Counted from the stretch's first letter, positions 1-13,560 are shown. The stretch: 64,000 bases of DNA from Protonemura montana (GCA_947568835.1 OX387605.1:12342418-12406417); one strand, 5' to 3'. Numbers and translations: made by a program. Notes: generated from the letters alone by a model not told the origin.

Positions 1-731
1 GTAAATTCGAAGGGGCTCCATTCAGAAACCATGTCTAAAGAGTGTAGCACGGGCCTCCTCCGCTGCAAACGCTTTCAAAAATGGTTATCATTGGATCAGA
101 GCGTTTAAGCAGGATCGCAAGCATCAACCAGACACGCACGACAATCGTCAATCGTCCACATTTTGAATGAGATCGGGTTCCCATTCACGTTTCCCAATTT
201 CCCTAAACTCAAGTATTCCATTTGACTTCGCCGGTGCACGAGAAAACAAAACGGCCTGTGCCTCTCGACACCGAACCAGCGCCACTCGGATCTCCTTGTT
301 CGCCTGTTTCGCCATTTTATGTGATTTCTCGGCATCGTCTCAATCACGGCTCGTCGAGATTCGAGAGCTTTCGAGAGCGAGCCACCGTCGCCGCCACCGC
401 CGCAAGTCTCGTCACAGAAATGGAAGGAAACTTGCTACGACAGTTGGAAAACTTTGCTTTCGAGAAAGACAAGTTTTTGTCGGTGTGAGAGACGCACGCA
501 CCTAGCATCAGGAACTCGGTTGGAAACTCGGCGCACGTCGCTTGGGCGCGTGTCGTACGGACGCCACAACGTTGTTTTGCCAACGCAGCGCTGGCAACGC
601 CCGTTGCCCGGCAAAGCAGAGCTAGTTATTTTCGGTTCACGACGCTCACGATCGCGAAAAGTTAACCTGTGTCGAAGCGGGCTTACAATTGGTTAGTGCC
701 GTGCTCAAGGAGATTATGACCTTGAGCGCTG
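1..731. other. Non-coding, nothing recognised
   Basis: Short overlapping ORFs on both strands, without domains or plausible splice context. A moderately GC-rich patch lies around 350-620. Confidence 0.6.
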
Positions 732-1163
732 ATTGGTTGAACCGTTGAGTGTAGGTTATAGGTAGAGTTCCAACGTCAATGTTAACGTCTCTGCGTGAAA
801 AATTACTACCTTACCGACAAAAATGCAGAGTACCGGACAATCACGTTAAGTGGAGCCACTGTCGTATGAATTTTAATTTCGATATTTCTCGTAGGTTAAC
901 TCGCTTTTGAAACTTTTCATGCTCAAAAAATCTCCATCAATGTTTACCTCAACGATTGATATACACGTAACGATATTCATAAGCGAGTAACCTACTATAA
1001 ATATCGAAATTAAATTTCATGTTACAGTGGCTCCACTTAACGTGAACTTCCGGTACTCTGCATTTTTGTCGGTAAGTTAGTCATTTGGCGGCCATCTTTC
1101 ACGCAGAGACTGTAACATTGACGTTGAAACTCTACCTATAACCTACACTCAACGGTTGAACCT
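732..1163. mobile_element. Foldback/MITE-like element with inverted arms of about 175 bp
   Basis: The left arm (about 735-910) and right arm (about 981-1162) are near-perfect inverted copies. They begin with GGTTGAACCGTTGAGTGTAG on the left and GGTTCAACCGTTGAGTGTAG on the complement of the right. Both carry GTAGGTTATAGGTAGAG, ATGCAGAGTACCGG, CACGTTAAGTGGAGCCACTG and AATTTCGATATTT. About 70 bp of unpaired spacer separates them. No ORF lies within. The form is that of a non-autonomous inverted-repeat DNA transposon or foldback element. I could not identify a target-site duplication or assign a superfamily. Confidence 0.8.
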
Positions 1164-1771
1164 TAGAGAAAATAATACGGTTTTGAAGAGATGCTAACAA
1201 ACAGACGAAGCGTCTTTAATTAACGCTGACATTAGTAGTTTCGACGGGACTTGTTAACCCAATTCATTTTTATGTGCCCCTGTTTCATAGCATTGATTCC
1301 TTATTGGCCCGAAAGCTCCGCATCCGATCAACTCGATATTGACGATAACAAACATGGAGAACGGCGTTAGATCAGGTACCCACGTTTCTCATCCCATTTT
1401 ACAGCGCGGAGCTTCTTCAAAGCTCTTCAATCGCGCCGACGGCCTTCTTTTGTTATTCATTACGTCGATGAGCGATCGCATTTCCATAATTCCGTCGCAG
1501 CTATCGAGCTTTGAGCCGATTTAATGAGAGAGACGAGGGCCAAGTCGAGCAAAGGCTAACAATGTTACCCTTTCCTTACGTTTACCTCACGAAGACTTGA
1601 AGGCCTAGTAACTAGTACATGGCTTCTAGCCGAAACGACTGTGCCATCTCTTCTTAAAGGGGGTAGGATCTTTCTGAAAGATGGCACTAATTTTCCACCT
1701 CGATGGTGGATCTCTGCGCGCTAGCGACCAAAGAAGAGCGGGGACATTACGTAACAAGATTGGGTGAAACC

Positions 1772-1888
1772 CGACGACGCCGAACGCAGGCGTCGGCACG
1801 TGATCGAGAGCCAATGTCAGTGGCCGTATCAGCAGTTTCGATAAGACGTCGCGACGCCACCGCCAACGCCGACGCCTCGTAGACGCCA
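1772..1888. repeat. GGCGTC/GACGCC island
   Basis: Contains at least five GACGCC or GGCGTC copies plus GACGTCGCGACGCC. First of the dispersed islands. Confidence 0.75.
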
Positions 1889-1933
1889 TACACACGGATA
1901 GTTTTGGTCGTCGCAGGCGACTCTCTCTCTATT

Positions 1934-1948
1934 TATATATATATATAT
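1934..1948. repeat. TA dinucleotide microsatellite after a CT tract
   Basis: TA repeat preceded by about five CT units at 1920-1930. Confidence 0.9.
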
Positions 1949-3200
1949 GACTGTTTTTTTCCTTTGTTTCTGGGAAATGAGACTCTACGGTCTCGAATCG
2001 TTGTGTGGCTACAGAAAGGCGAGACAATCTTGTGGTGCGTGAAAATGGCTGGAGTTTTAATTTTCCAAGCGCGAAGCGTTGACGAGTCTGGTAATTATTG
2101 GTGAACTGCAAATTGCGTCTCACTGCTAAGAGTCACGCCGTCGTGTGAGTCAAGCGCGAGTATGAGCCACTTGCAAATGGCGTCTGCACGAGGAAATGCT
2201 TTTAGTTATGATTAGTTTTATTTTGCCTGTTGGAAATCCAATGAATATATTTTTTGAGTGGTGGGGATGTGAATTGCCTTTCGCCTGCCATATTTCACGA
2301 GGCATTCGTGGCTAGCCCCGATGGTACGTGTACGCATGGCACACCAGAGAAACTCTTTGACGCCGAAGTTTTCCAATAGAGGGATGCAAGTTTTGCCTGG
2401 CGAGGCTGAATCTTCGGTGAAATATCTTGGCAATATTTATTTGAGAAGTAGGTGTCGTCTTTTTTTTTCGGAAGGTGAACGTCTTCGGCTAATAGCATGA
2501 CATAGAAAACTTTGAACCCCTTTTGAAGAGTAAATAACGTTGCTTGTCAAATACATTTAAAGGGGCCATTACTTCTGAAAAATGTTTTTGTGGACGCTCC
2601 AGTGTTATGGAACGTCATACCAAATTATGCCTAAAGGCAACAGCAATGTCCCAGGCAATAAGTTATAGAAATAGTTAAGGTTAAGAGCAGGAATCTCAGA
2701 GGAAGTAATCAGATATCTCACAGGAAGAAACTCTGATTTTATTGAAAATTTATGATACTGCCAAACTTCTGATCGATAAGTCAATTTGCACTATTCTTTT
2801 TTATAGTTTTTTTTGTATAGTGTGCATATGTTTAGTTAATAAAATTTTTGCTGTTCACCTTAAAAGATTTTGTACGTTTTTCTTGTGGGAAACACTTCAT
2901 AAAACCTCGTGAAACTGTGATATGTACAGCAAAAATGGCATGAATTTTCATATGTGTGACCGCCGATAGGACTTTTAACTGATACTAACCATTTATCGGC
3001 GACAATGTTTTAGTGTGCGTGGTAAAAGCCTTTTAAAGTGGCATATACCACGGTCAACGCTACTCTACTGACGCGTAAATAAAAGGGACATCAGAGACAG
3101 TAATTTCCATCAACATATCACTGCGCAAAAATAAACAGGTAATCAGTTATAAACGACACACGTACTACGCTCTGTAGTTTTAAGTGTCAATGATTACACA

Positions 3201-3233
3201 GGGGTGGGGGAGGGAGGGGTGGGGGGGGGGGGG
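3201..3233 (+). repeat. Long G tract, potential G-quadruplex
   Basis: Thirty-three bases, all G except two T and two A, ending in a run of 13 G. It easily satisfies four G-tracts of three or more, so quadruplex formation on the plus strand is plausible. Confidence 0.9.
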
Positions 3234-3910
3234 TTGCCACGAGCAGCAAACAGTTAATTTAGTAAAACTGCAGCGCGCAATTAGCGACATAGCGCCTTGT
3301 TTGCCGGGCAAAACACCCAGCACTCGCTGTACAAGCGAGGCGGCCTGCACTGCAACTCCCAGCTCCACCGAATGCTGACCATGCGTCGGCCGATAAATCC
3401 GGAGAGCAGTGTACAAATAATCCAATAACATAATGATAATGGAGCGTGCGGTCGCTCGCGTATTGAAATATATTGCCGGAATTAACTCGAATGGCGCCCC
3501 CTCGCTCGCCCTTACCCCCTGCCGACCCTTAGCGTGAAGGGGGGTGGCGGTCAAAACAGCTCGACGAACCCGTTCCCTTCCCCAACCCCTATATGGTCAC
3601 CAGTCAGTGTTATTTAGTGCATAGATACCGGCCATCTCTGAAATATTTCTGATACTAAAAGGGGACGCGCGCGAGTGGCCAAGAAATATATATACGCTTG
3701 TGTCCAAGTTGGTGAAAAAGCAATTTTATTCGACTCCCTCCCCCCATCCCCCTTCAAAAATTCGACGGTTGTTGCATGATTCATCGAGTACGGAAACATA
3801 AAAAGAGGTGGCCGGCCGTTTGGGCTCTCGATCTCATTTCGAGTTTTTATTTCATTTTCGGATTTGACGCTGGATTTGTAGCCGTCGGTGGAACTCTGTG
3901 ATAGGAGGTT

Positions 3911-3923
3911 GGGGGGGGGGGGG
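3911..3923 (+). repeat. G homopolymer, 13 nt
   Basis: Uninterrupted run of 13 G, about 680 bp after the G tract at 3201. Confidence 0.9.
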
Positions 3924-4646
3924 ATGCCTTTCATGGTGCTCCTGCGTTAGTTAACAACCGAGGAAGTCGGCTGGTCGTCCTCAGCACCACCCTCTTGGTG
4001 TTCTGTGCTCGCTCCTCGCTGTTGGACAGGAAGCTACCGAAACGGGACGGTATTGTCCCAGTCTCGGGTCTCCAAATCCTGCCTCCCGAGTTCTGAACGC
4101 CGGGCCCAAGGAACTGTTAATTACTGCTGCGCTTAAACTTACCCGAACTGCCCACGGCGCTCGTCTGTTTACCCGATAGTTTGCAACTACACGATATGCA
4201 CGTTTTGCGAAATTTAACAATTAATTCGCTTCGGAGATTTTCGCCACATAAATCGCAGTTTTTTTTTGCTCTCTAAACGGACGAAGTGGGTCATATTGGT
4301 ACAGGAGGTCTCTTTGGCGCAAGTGTGGCTAACGATCGTGACGGTAGTTTGTTTCGGCAAAATGGTGTAGCGACGGAGATCGCAGGTTTGACCACATCTG
4401 CGCTCGCTTGCGGCGCAGTTGTCCACCGAGAAAAAAAAGCCATCGAGGGTGCACGTCTAGCATATACCGAGGAAAAATGTCAATTTCAAACTTATTATTA
4501 TTATAGCCAGGTATAGTGAATCTGAGAGTATTGCAAACTTTTAAAATCCAATTTTTCTTTGGTCAAGTGGCCGGTGCTTCGTAGCGGGGACGGTCAGTCC
4601 CAGGGGTCCCCCGCTCGACCACTGCCGGTGTAAATCTTCCGTTTGC

Positions 4647-4680
4647 TGCCGCTGCCGCCGCCGCCGCCTCCGTTGCCGCC
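4647..4680. repeat. CCG/GCC trinucleotide repeat
   Basis: Interrupted GCC repeat with CTG and TCC variants. It is not in an ORF I can defend. Confidence 0.85.
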
Positions 4681-7600
4681 AAATCCCTGGTCCGACTAAT
4701 AGACCCATAACTTTGCCCGAATATGCTCGGACAAGGATGGGAACACTGCCCCTTAAAGCCAGCGAGAGGATATAAAAATGAAAAGAGATTGCCTGGGAAA
4801 GCTACGAAAATAGCTCACGGATTTAAATCTCGTGATACCCGAGGTAGAAGAACCTTACATCTAGTTTCTTTTTGAGTGCACTCGAGTCTAACTTTTCGTG
4901 GGAAGAAAAGTCATCTCAGAAAACGGTTTATAACTTTGCTTAGCACTAAACTTGCAAATTAGTAACGGTGGTAATCAGGATTGATGGTCTTCTGCAAGCA
5001 AGGTACCTTCCAATCAGACATTCTGAGAATGCAACGCATCTAGTAGCAGCATAAAATCAGTTCAACCGCAAAGAAAGCTACTTCTTCGGATGTTCGCGTT
5101 TAAGTCAAACAAGACAAGACGAGCGTTTTCCCGTTCAGCAACTCGGAAACGAATCGCACCCTTTCATCCGCTACCCGCAAAAAAAAACACTCTCAACACC
5201 GACGAGCGGAGCGGGCCACGCTGGCAATGCCGCGAGGAAACAATATAGTAGCAGTCCTCCACGTAGAGAAAATCGCGGCCATCCATCGCTGGTGGCCCAC
5301 GAAACCGCAAGAATAAAACAATTATTAAGGCTTTCTCCTCGTTAGTCTCGGGCATAAAAGTCGGGATTTGGCGGCGCTTATGAGATTTGTGCCTCGTGGA
5401 TGGCGTTCCCCACCCTCACCATCCTCCCAGCTTCACCGCGAGGCGACTACGCAAGGCGTTTGGATACCACACATTAATCTCCAAACACCGCACAGGAATA
5501 GTTTCCAAAACGGTGTCAGTTTCGGGATCCGTGAATGATGTGCAGCCAAGTTCTCCACGTCGTTTGACGAACCGTGTCTCTGGTTGGTACGCGCGAATTT
5601 CGACGTAATGCATGCGGTCAGTCAAAGGTGAATGGCGAACAAGAGAAATTTGCTGGCGTGGAAAAATAACACGCACCTTTATATGCCTGCATGGCAATTT
5701 CATGGAAAAGCGAACATGAATATTTATATGCCGCCTAGTGATGTAGCTAGGTTCGGTTTACGCTCGGCGTAGACCCGCAGTCTCAATTGCTTTACATTGA
5801 AAATATACAAAAACAATGGCGTTGTAGACAATTAGGGTTGATTTTCATAGCGGGTTGGTTTGAAGTTTATAAAGGTGATCGCTACATGACACTGGAATAT
5901 GAAATGGAAAGTACATGCCAGGCTAAGTAGCGATGCTTTTTTTAATTAATGTGTTCGTTCGTGTTACCTTCGAGTGTGTGTTTTACCACCAGGTAATGAT
6001 TATTGCAATCTTTTGGGGCATGCTAAACAGCAGTTAACCAGTGTCGGTTGTAATAACACTCAGCCACGCAATTACGTGATTAAATTGTCTGTTAATCACT
6101 TGTAAACTGAGAGTAACTAATTATCAGGCAAAACGCCGGGCAATTTACTTGCTAGTAGAGCAAGTACTCGACTTACTCCAGAGAAAAGGAGCATCGCAAA
6201 TGTTCACCTTCTTATCGGGTGCAGAAAGATGAAAGCTAATCTCATGGCAGACAACAGACAAGTGCATGCAGGTGCATTGCACAAAGTGCATTTCTCCGCG
6301 GGTGTTTGTGTGACAGTCGGTTATTGTTCGGTGGATGCACACCGTTAATTGAATTCCTTGTTCTTAGCTTTCCTCCAACCGAAAGATCTATAAAAAGGTG
6401 TAAGTACTTTCTTTTGATCAGGGGCTGCCTGTCCGCCTGCCTCTTTGGCTTATAATTATTAACAATATGAAAACTCTTGCGGGTGCGCCGCTACTTTCGG
6501 TGCAAGCCGCTCCGTGTTTCGATAGCGATGCATCCTCGAACGCGCTCCACCGCCGCTCCTAATTAATCCCTAAACAAAAGACTGCGTAACGAAGCTCATA
6601 ATCACAGTCCACCAAAAGCCCCCATGTTTTTCGCCGGGGCAAAAAAGTAAAAAAAAAAAAAAAAAGTTTTTCTTTTCCCTCAGAAACTAGATTTGAAATG
6701 CAAAATAAATCACCGAACACGTGAATCCTCGACGCAGCAAAAGATAGAAGTTTACTGTGTTCTATTTTTCAACTTTTAACTTCAATTTATGTCTTGCTGC
6801 ATGCCATGATGAATGTGTTGTGTAGCACAATACAAGACTGATTACAACAAAACCTATCTGATAATTGGATTCGGAGTCACTCATGAATAAACCGTCTCAG
6901 AGGTAATCCGACTGATACCCATTGACCAAAGCAAGGCATGCACTCTCTCTTAAGCACTCGCCATGGGCCCGAGTCTCTCAAGATCTAAAAAAAAGAGCAC
7001 AATAACGAATTAGCCTCATTGAACTCACATTCAATCAGAAACGATTCTTCATCATCAGCAACATTTCCCGGCGGCCATCGAATGAAGAGCGCCTGACCGT
7101 TTCGGGTCTGACAGAATATGCACTCGTTTGATTGGGCCCCGTGGGATCACGTTCAAACGCGGACCGATGCTCAGGTCCGATGGTTAGGCCAAACAAACAA
7201 ATTAAAGCAGACTGTACTACGCCACGATACCTCTGTAAAACGCGTTTACCGCGAGGGATTCGCCCAAACAGACGTGAGCGCCACCATCAATGTTGCACGT
7301 CATTTTATACTATAGATCACAATAAAGTGGATTTAAAAATTCCATCGGGGCTGGGAGAAAAACACAAACGCGTAATTAATAAAAATGTAGACTCTTGTGT
7401 GCCTCACAATGACGTATTCAAACGCGATTGTTTCTCTGCTGTGTCGCTACGGCAGAGAATAGCGATGTTCAGGTTTGTCATTCTTTCCTTAACAAGCTTG
7501 CCAATTAAAGTTGCGAGACTCGTTTAATTAAGCAGCTTCATGTTTTGAGTCCTGCTCGAAAAGCTTAACTCGGACGACGTTTTTTCATACGAAACGATAA

Positions 7601-9820
7601 TAATCCCCAATACACTCGGATCGAATTGATAAGACATGCAGGAGTTGCGCCACGCTGCAGCTTGCAGTGTTGCACGAAGCGGTCCTCACTGTAGCCATGT
7701 AGCAAAATGTTGAATGCCATTGTCGCCAAGTGGCGACGAAATGCACTTCAGTGCAAGTGTCAAGTCTTCAGTGCACTGTCAAGCGCGCCGGTAAAATGGG
7801 GTCATTACACGAGCGGGGACCCAGTTTTCGACCGCGTTTTCTTTTGCGAAAACTTGGGTCTTTGTCGTGGGTGCAAAGGGAAAAGCATGTCGTTTTGTGT
7901 CTCGGAAGTGGAAAGCGCACACGCCATGGAGCCAATTACGGCAACGTATTCTGCATCCAGAAACAAGGAATGCACAGATTTTGGATAGCCTCGAGTGGAT
8001 CAGTTCGCGAGGGCGTCCAATTGACGTTGGAATAAGTAGCTCAAGTGGCGACGGCAAAGGAATTAGACAAAATGGAGTATTCAGTTCACCCTCGCGATGA
8101 AAAGGGCGAACGAAACGACTGGAAAATCGAGAAGCACTTGTGTTGGAAAACAATTTTCACATCGACGAGCTTGAAAACGAACGATAATTTATCAAATAAA
8201 ATAGAAAAACATTTGGGCAATTGAATTTCCCTGTGATTCCAAATTACAGAGCAGCGATAAAAATTGATGTCGTGCGTTGTGCGTTCAGGGGAACCACAAT
8301 TATTCCGGTTAATTAATTGAAATTCACCAATAAACTTTCCATTTATAACTTTTAATTGGTACACGCAAAGACGCAGTACAGAGCCAGTACAGTCTTGGGG
8401 GTTTAGACACACCACACAATTTAGTAGAACAAGCATTATAATTGGCATACGCACATAAATATAGAGAGGACACTTTGAGAAAATGTCAAAGCGCAAGGAA
8501 TTTAGCAAAAATGTCTGGAAAACATCTTAATGCTAAAAGCTAACGCCCCTTTGAAACGTTTCCCTTGCGGCATCTCGACGCCACCGCCGAATTTCCAAAT
8601 AAACCCAGAGCATCGGAAAAGAAGACAACGAAATGTCCACGAATACCACACCGCCATCCATTCCACATACCCACATCGCCACAATGCCATCGCCAGACTA
8701 ATCGAATAAGACACTAACTCCAAACATGCATGCACACACAGTCGAGAAAAGCTGAAAGTATTTTAATGTAACTTTCACTCACTCATTCGTATGCAGAACG
8801 AGACTGGCGTTAGGAATTTTCTCCATTGTAAAACCCCGGAGTAAAAAAGCGTCCCGCGATGACATAAGCGTTGCGAGACCACGCTTTGGTATTCTCGATG
8901 CATGCTCGGTGGCAAAACGAACTGCCGGTCGCACAGAGCGGGGCTGTAGATGACAAAACTGACCGAGGGGTCTGACCGCAGCGTCGTGGCCCGCGACGCG
9001 ACCACGTGTGATGTATGCAAATCTTGCGACGCGCGATGCGTGAGTTCGGTGCGTGAAACCACTGTCAAGGTGCGACTAGCACGTGGCACCCACGCACAGG
9101 ACAGGAACGCGAAAAAATATTTATAGTGCTAATTATGAAGTATATAACACAATGGGTTTACATGTTCCATACACTGTAGGTATTGTATGCGTAATGAATT
9201 ATTAACACAAATTTCCAATGCCAATTAATAACCACTGTATAACAAATAGATGTGTTTATGCCTGCCATGTGATTGTTTATGATTGATATTAATTAACAAT
9301 ACTTTAGAAAAATATGAAATGCCTGCTCTTGCTTAAGGGTATACGAGCAGTATTAATGCAGCTGTCCATGTCCACCAACGCGCTTTGAACAAGTTCATGG
9401 GTGCGCCTTAGGTCATAGAATTTACGCACGGTTGTGGATTCTGTACGTGAAGGGTTTCACGCGTCGAGGCACGCAGCAACGCGCGTCATGCGTGGCACAG
9501 TCCGCCCCACTCTCTCCAAATAATTCGATCGCCCAGCGCCAGGGATCGGAAATTAGATGAGCAATTTGCATTGCAAACACCGTTCTAAGTGGTTGACGCG
9601 CTAACTTAGATGGGAATTCAACTGAATTATGCAAGGGTCGTATTAAAACTAGTCAGCTAATTTTTTTCTGTATCCACACTATTTTGCGAGCCTGCCTTGT
9701 GTGGGACTCAACTTGCTAAGAAATGAAAGGTCATGGTCTCTCGCCTTTCTCCCCACAAAGGCGTAAAAATATTGTTTTACTACCGCCGGTGGAGCTGTGC
9801 GTGGTTGTGGAATGTGGACA

Positions 9821-9904
9821 CGACCGACGTCGACGCCGACGCCTCCGACCGACGCCCGGCTAATGCATTCATTATGCGACGCAGCAATCCGACGTCGCGG
9901 CGTC
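9821..9904. repeat. GGCGTC/GACGCC island
   Basis: Contains GACGTCGACGCCGACGCC and, about 50 bp on, GACGTCGCGGCGTC. Confidence 0.8.
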
Positions 9905-11562
9905 AGAGGCAACAATAATACATGGCGTCAGTGCGTGGCAAGCAGTGAACACTGCTTGCCGGGGAAGCCGTTAATGAAATAGGGGTAAATAAAACAGGCG
10001 TACGTGAGGTGCTGCTGCCGTTGGGAAACAGAAAAATAGCAAAAAATGTGCGAGAAAAATAGATTTTTCTGCTTATTTCACAGAAAGCTGTTTTCGTTTG
10101 GATTGTTGCATGACAAAAGTTATGTAACAAACTCGCAGTGACGAAAATGTAATCACTTTTCTTGGTAAAAATGAGTAAATTGTTTATTAAAAAACAAATT
10201 GGGTCAAATTACATAGTCACCTCGTGTCTGTAAGAAATGCTGAGGCAGAATCTTTTCATCGCACCTTGCTGTATTATTTAGCTGCTAAAGTTCAAATTAA
10301 TGTTTCCAACTTCAAAAGAAATCCAGCTAACGGAATATTGGAAACTCACAAAGAAAAGTTAGAGCGCCGCCTCTCGGGAAACGCGTTACGTGTCTCCAGA
10401 TTTTCTTTGAATCTTAATAGAAAAAAAAGTATAGTTTATCGGATATCACAAGTGTTTTTCAGCTTGCACCTTTCAGAAAATAAATTAATGTTTTTTTTAC
10501 AATGATTACAATGAAAAGTACCTACTCTTACAAAAAAAAAAAAAACACTAACTCGACTGAATTTATTTTTACTCAAACTTAGGTCACTTGGGAGCATTTT
10601 ATGGAAACCTGAGTAAACAATTTCTTCCATGCAGCTTTGTCAGGTTTCTCCAAGCAACAAACGCTTATTGCTTCCACGGTGCATGGCAATAGCGAAACAA
10701 ACAACCCGAGACACTTGTGGCTAAGTTCACTAATTACACCACCACTTTTCTCATCGCCATGCATTTTTAGACTTTTCAACTTCTTCTCGCGGTTGCCATC
10801 TCCCTCTCCTTCACAAAGGTCTCGCTGCCAAAGCTTATTGTGTTTAATAACGACTACTTTGTATAAAATACTTTAGAGGTGAATTCACTGAGAACCGCCA
10901 ACAAAGTTTTTATTCTGTGTTACGCTAGCACAGGAGCCAGTCAGCACAAATGTGCGGAAAAGCCACAGCACCTCTGAAGACCTTGCATCTTCCGCATGCA
11001 AGCGTCCGTGCAGTCTAACCAACTTATGCCCGGCTCGGGATTCAATGCAAGAGCTCCCTGCTGACCCATTCACTCGCATGATTGAACACTGGATTAACCC
11101 TTCAAGCTGGTGCCAATCAACAACGGATCGTGTTCAACTCGACTCCTATTTCCTCTATCCACTTGACATGACACAAGATATTCAAGAGAAATCGGTGACT
11201 GCAGAGCTCATTTAATATCAATCCCGCTCCATGACTTGCCGCACACTATATGATATATAACCAGGTTACAAATTTCGCTTTATTAAGCAGCATTTGATAG
11301 TGATCTCTCAATGCTAATCGGGCGAGCATCTTCTCGTGTATCTCAAGAGCTGTTGTCTTCCGGTTAACATGATTATTAGTGTATTGGGTGGGAAGGGAGA
11401 TCGTCTTCGTCGCTACACCTCTAGCACGCTGGCTGGCTGGGCGTCTTTGGCATCTCTGTGCCACTTAGCTGCAAAATAGATGCTCGAGTTTACGCCCGCG
11501 CACGTCGCGGCGCTCGCCTAATCGAGTTACTCGCGTATCTGTGTAGTGCGCGCGATCGACGA

Positions 11563-11590
11563 TGCCGCCGCCACCGCCGCCGCCGCCGCA
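11563..11590. repeat. GCC trinucleotide repeat
   Basis: Nine near-perfect GCC units with one ACC interruption, in a GC-rich, CpG-rich stretch (about 11480-11600). Confidence 0.9.
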
Positions 11591-12585
11591 TCTCCTCTTG
11601 GCACTAATTGCGCCAAGCAAGTCAGCTTAGATTGAGTTACAACGGAATAGATGCGAATAATAACAAAGCTTTCGCTCGAGCGTGTGCTCTATACATGGTA
11701 AAATTTGCCAGCGCCATTGCGTGGTGGGCTGTGGGAAAATCATTAGTTAGTCAGACTTAACGTGCTCCGTACCGGCTAATATGTCTTTAACCCCCACCGG
11801 GAAGATTTTAAATGTGCCAGTTCCAGCACAGAAATATTAAATTCCGAAGCGAATAAAAACTTTTGCAGACGTATTAAATTTTCCAAGCGCACAATTCCTG
11901 CCATTTAATTCCTCAAAATTCCTAAGAAAATGTGGTTGTCTAACGCAGACCCTATCGACGGTCCCCACGGGACGAATGAATAATGGCATAAATTATCCAA
12001 TTACCAGACAGCCGAGTTGCGTACGCTCGCATTTTGCATCTGTTGTGAGACATTACCGCAAGATTAGACCTCAACAAGTTGTGAGTAATCCCGCGGCAGT
12101 GCCACTGGCAGCACCGGCGCTGCCAGGACTTCGGCGATGGTTGGCTACAGTTTCGTGCAGTTGTAAGTTATTATGTCTAGGCTTAATGGAGTGACAGAGA
12201 GTTGCCCGTTGAAACATTATATTCGCAGGGCAGCGAGCAAGCGAGGGGGCTCAGCACGAGGAGATCTCGCTTGCTCGCCGAAAGGGATGATCGATGGTTA
12301 CGGGGACGCAATGCCGCATTCGCAAGTAGTTGGCTATATTATCGCGCTGGGATACCGAACTTATCACTTCCAACCATTTGCTCTTCGATACGATTGCCGT
12401 CTCTATCTGAAACGAAGTTTCCAAGTTCTGATGGGAGACTAAGCTGGCTCCCTGATATCGCTTACACGACGTTTTTAAACGTTAGGGTAACTATTCTGTA
12501 TTCACAACAACATCGGAGCATAACATCAAATGTCACAAGAAGTTCTGAGAGGTTTGCACGGATTATCTGACTGGTGCAAAAGTCT

Positions 12586-12680
12586 TTAGTTCAGCGTGTC
12601 TCTTCAGCCTATTTGGGTAACCCTAACCTAGGTCCTGCGTTTTCACTCACGCGGGTTACGGGTTCGAACCCTGACGGCAA
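12586..12680 (+). other. Possible tRNA-like A/B box pair (SINE promoter remnant)
   Basis: A B-box match, GGGTTCGAACC (near 12660), is flanked by a partial T-arm stem. An A-box-like TAGTTCAGCGTG, with one mismatch to the consensus, lies about 70 nt upstream. The acceptor halves do not pair, so this is not a functional tRNA. It could be the head of an old tRNA-derived SINE or chance. Confidence 0.25.
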
Positions 12681-13204
12681 CAGCTCGTTGAACGCGTCGC
12701 AATCAGACGTGCTGCATGGTGCGGGGATCGAGGCTGATGTGAACCGCCACACCCCCTTCCAACCCCACCCCCATCTCATCCCCAAATCCACGGGTCGCGA
12801 AGAATATTATCTCGAAAGTGAAATCGCTCATTTGCCTTAAACGAATCCTGAGAGCCGTTCCCGATGGAGTTTCCGCCTGGTCGCGTCAGATAATCGCATC
12901 ATCAGGAGTCTCATCGGTCCCAGCCGAGTCAATCGCGCGTCGTCGTTATACACGAACGGAATTAATGAAAGACGGATTTATTTCCGCCCCCATGTTCGTG
13001 GACTATCGCGGTGTGTCAACGCGAGTAATTCTCTTTCGTCGGCAAGGAACGCGTGATTTACCAGCAAGACACTAATCCATCGCAGAACATCATCGCCGCC
13101 GACAGCAGATGGACCAAGAAGGGTCAGAAATGCTCTGGAGTAATCCATACTTAGCCTTTCACACGCCACGGCAACGAACTATTTGGCCTAAATGTTGGTA
13201 TTCA

Positions 13205-13560
13205 TTTTCCAGTTTTTCTAAAGCACACTTGATAGTGAAAACTTAAAAAAAAAAATGTAAAGGAAAGAAAATCCAGAGAATTTTGGTTTTGTTTTAGACC
13301 TTTGGCACTGGTCCAAAACGCGTCGATAAGTGAGTGGGTGCTGTTATGATAGAAGATGAACTGTAACTTACTTAGAAGGGAGAAGGAAAAACCCGGTGCC
13401 TCCACGTAGCCTATTCCTGTCGAAGAGCACCAAGAGCTTATCGGCTCAACGCCCCAAGGACGGTACAATTCGAACAACATAATTTCTCCACAAACCCATG
13501 CAGTCAAGAGGTTTAATAAGCGAGACAAGTGAAGTTGTACTTTATCGTAATTCTAAGCTA
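13205..13560 (-). mobile_element. 5'-truncated copy of the same SINE, downstream of the Dpr exon
   Basis: Read on the minus strand this segment aligns along most of its length with the body of the SINE at 28240-28490. Shared blocks include TTTGTGGAGA, CTTGGTGCTCTTCGACAGG, AATAGGC-ACGTG and a downstream GACCAG. It lacks the 5S-like head. It sits about 175-530 nt downstream of the Dpr exon donor, in the same orientation as that gene, so it lies in the Dpr intron. Divergence from the other copy looks considerable (roughly a quarter to a third of sites by eye), so the insertions are probably old. Confidence 0.7.

Larger units (their letters stand above)
1164..12585. other. Non-coding DNA, probably partly Dpr intron
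   Basis: No exon found on either strand. Holds the simple repeats and GGCGTC islands listed separately and long AT-rich stretches (about 2500-3180, 5700-6160, 9110-9360). A targeted search for the expected next Dpr exon (V/T-S-W-I-R start, minus strand) was negative. Confidence 0.6.

Noticed and set aside
10306..10360. Minus-strand V-S-W-I as the possible next Dpr exon
   Set aside because: Downstream residues do not match the R-x-R-D-x-H-I-L-T segment expected in the family, and the frame stops within about 17 codons.
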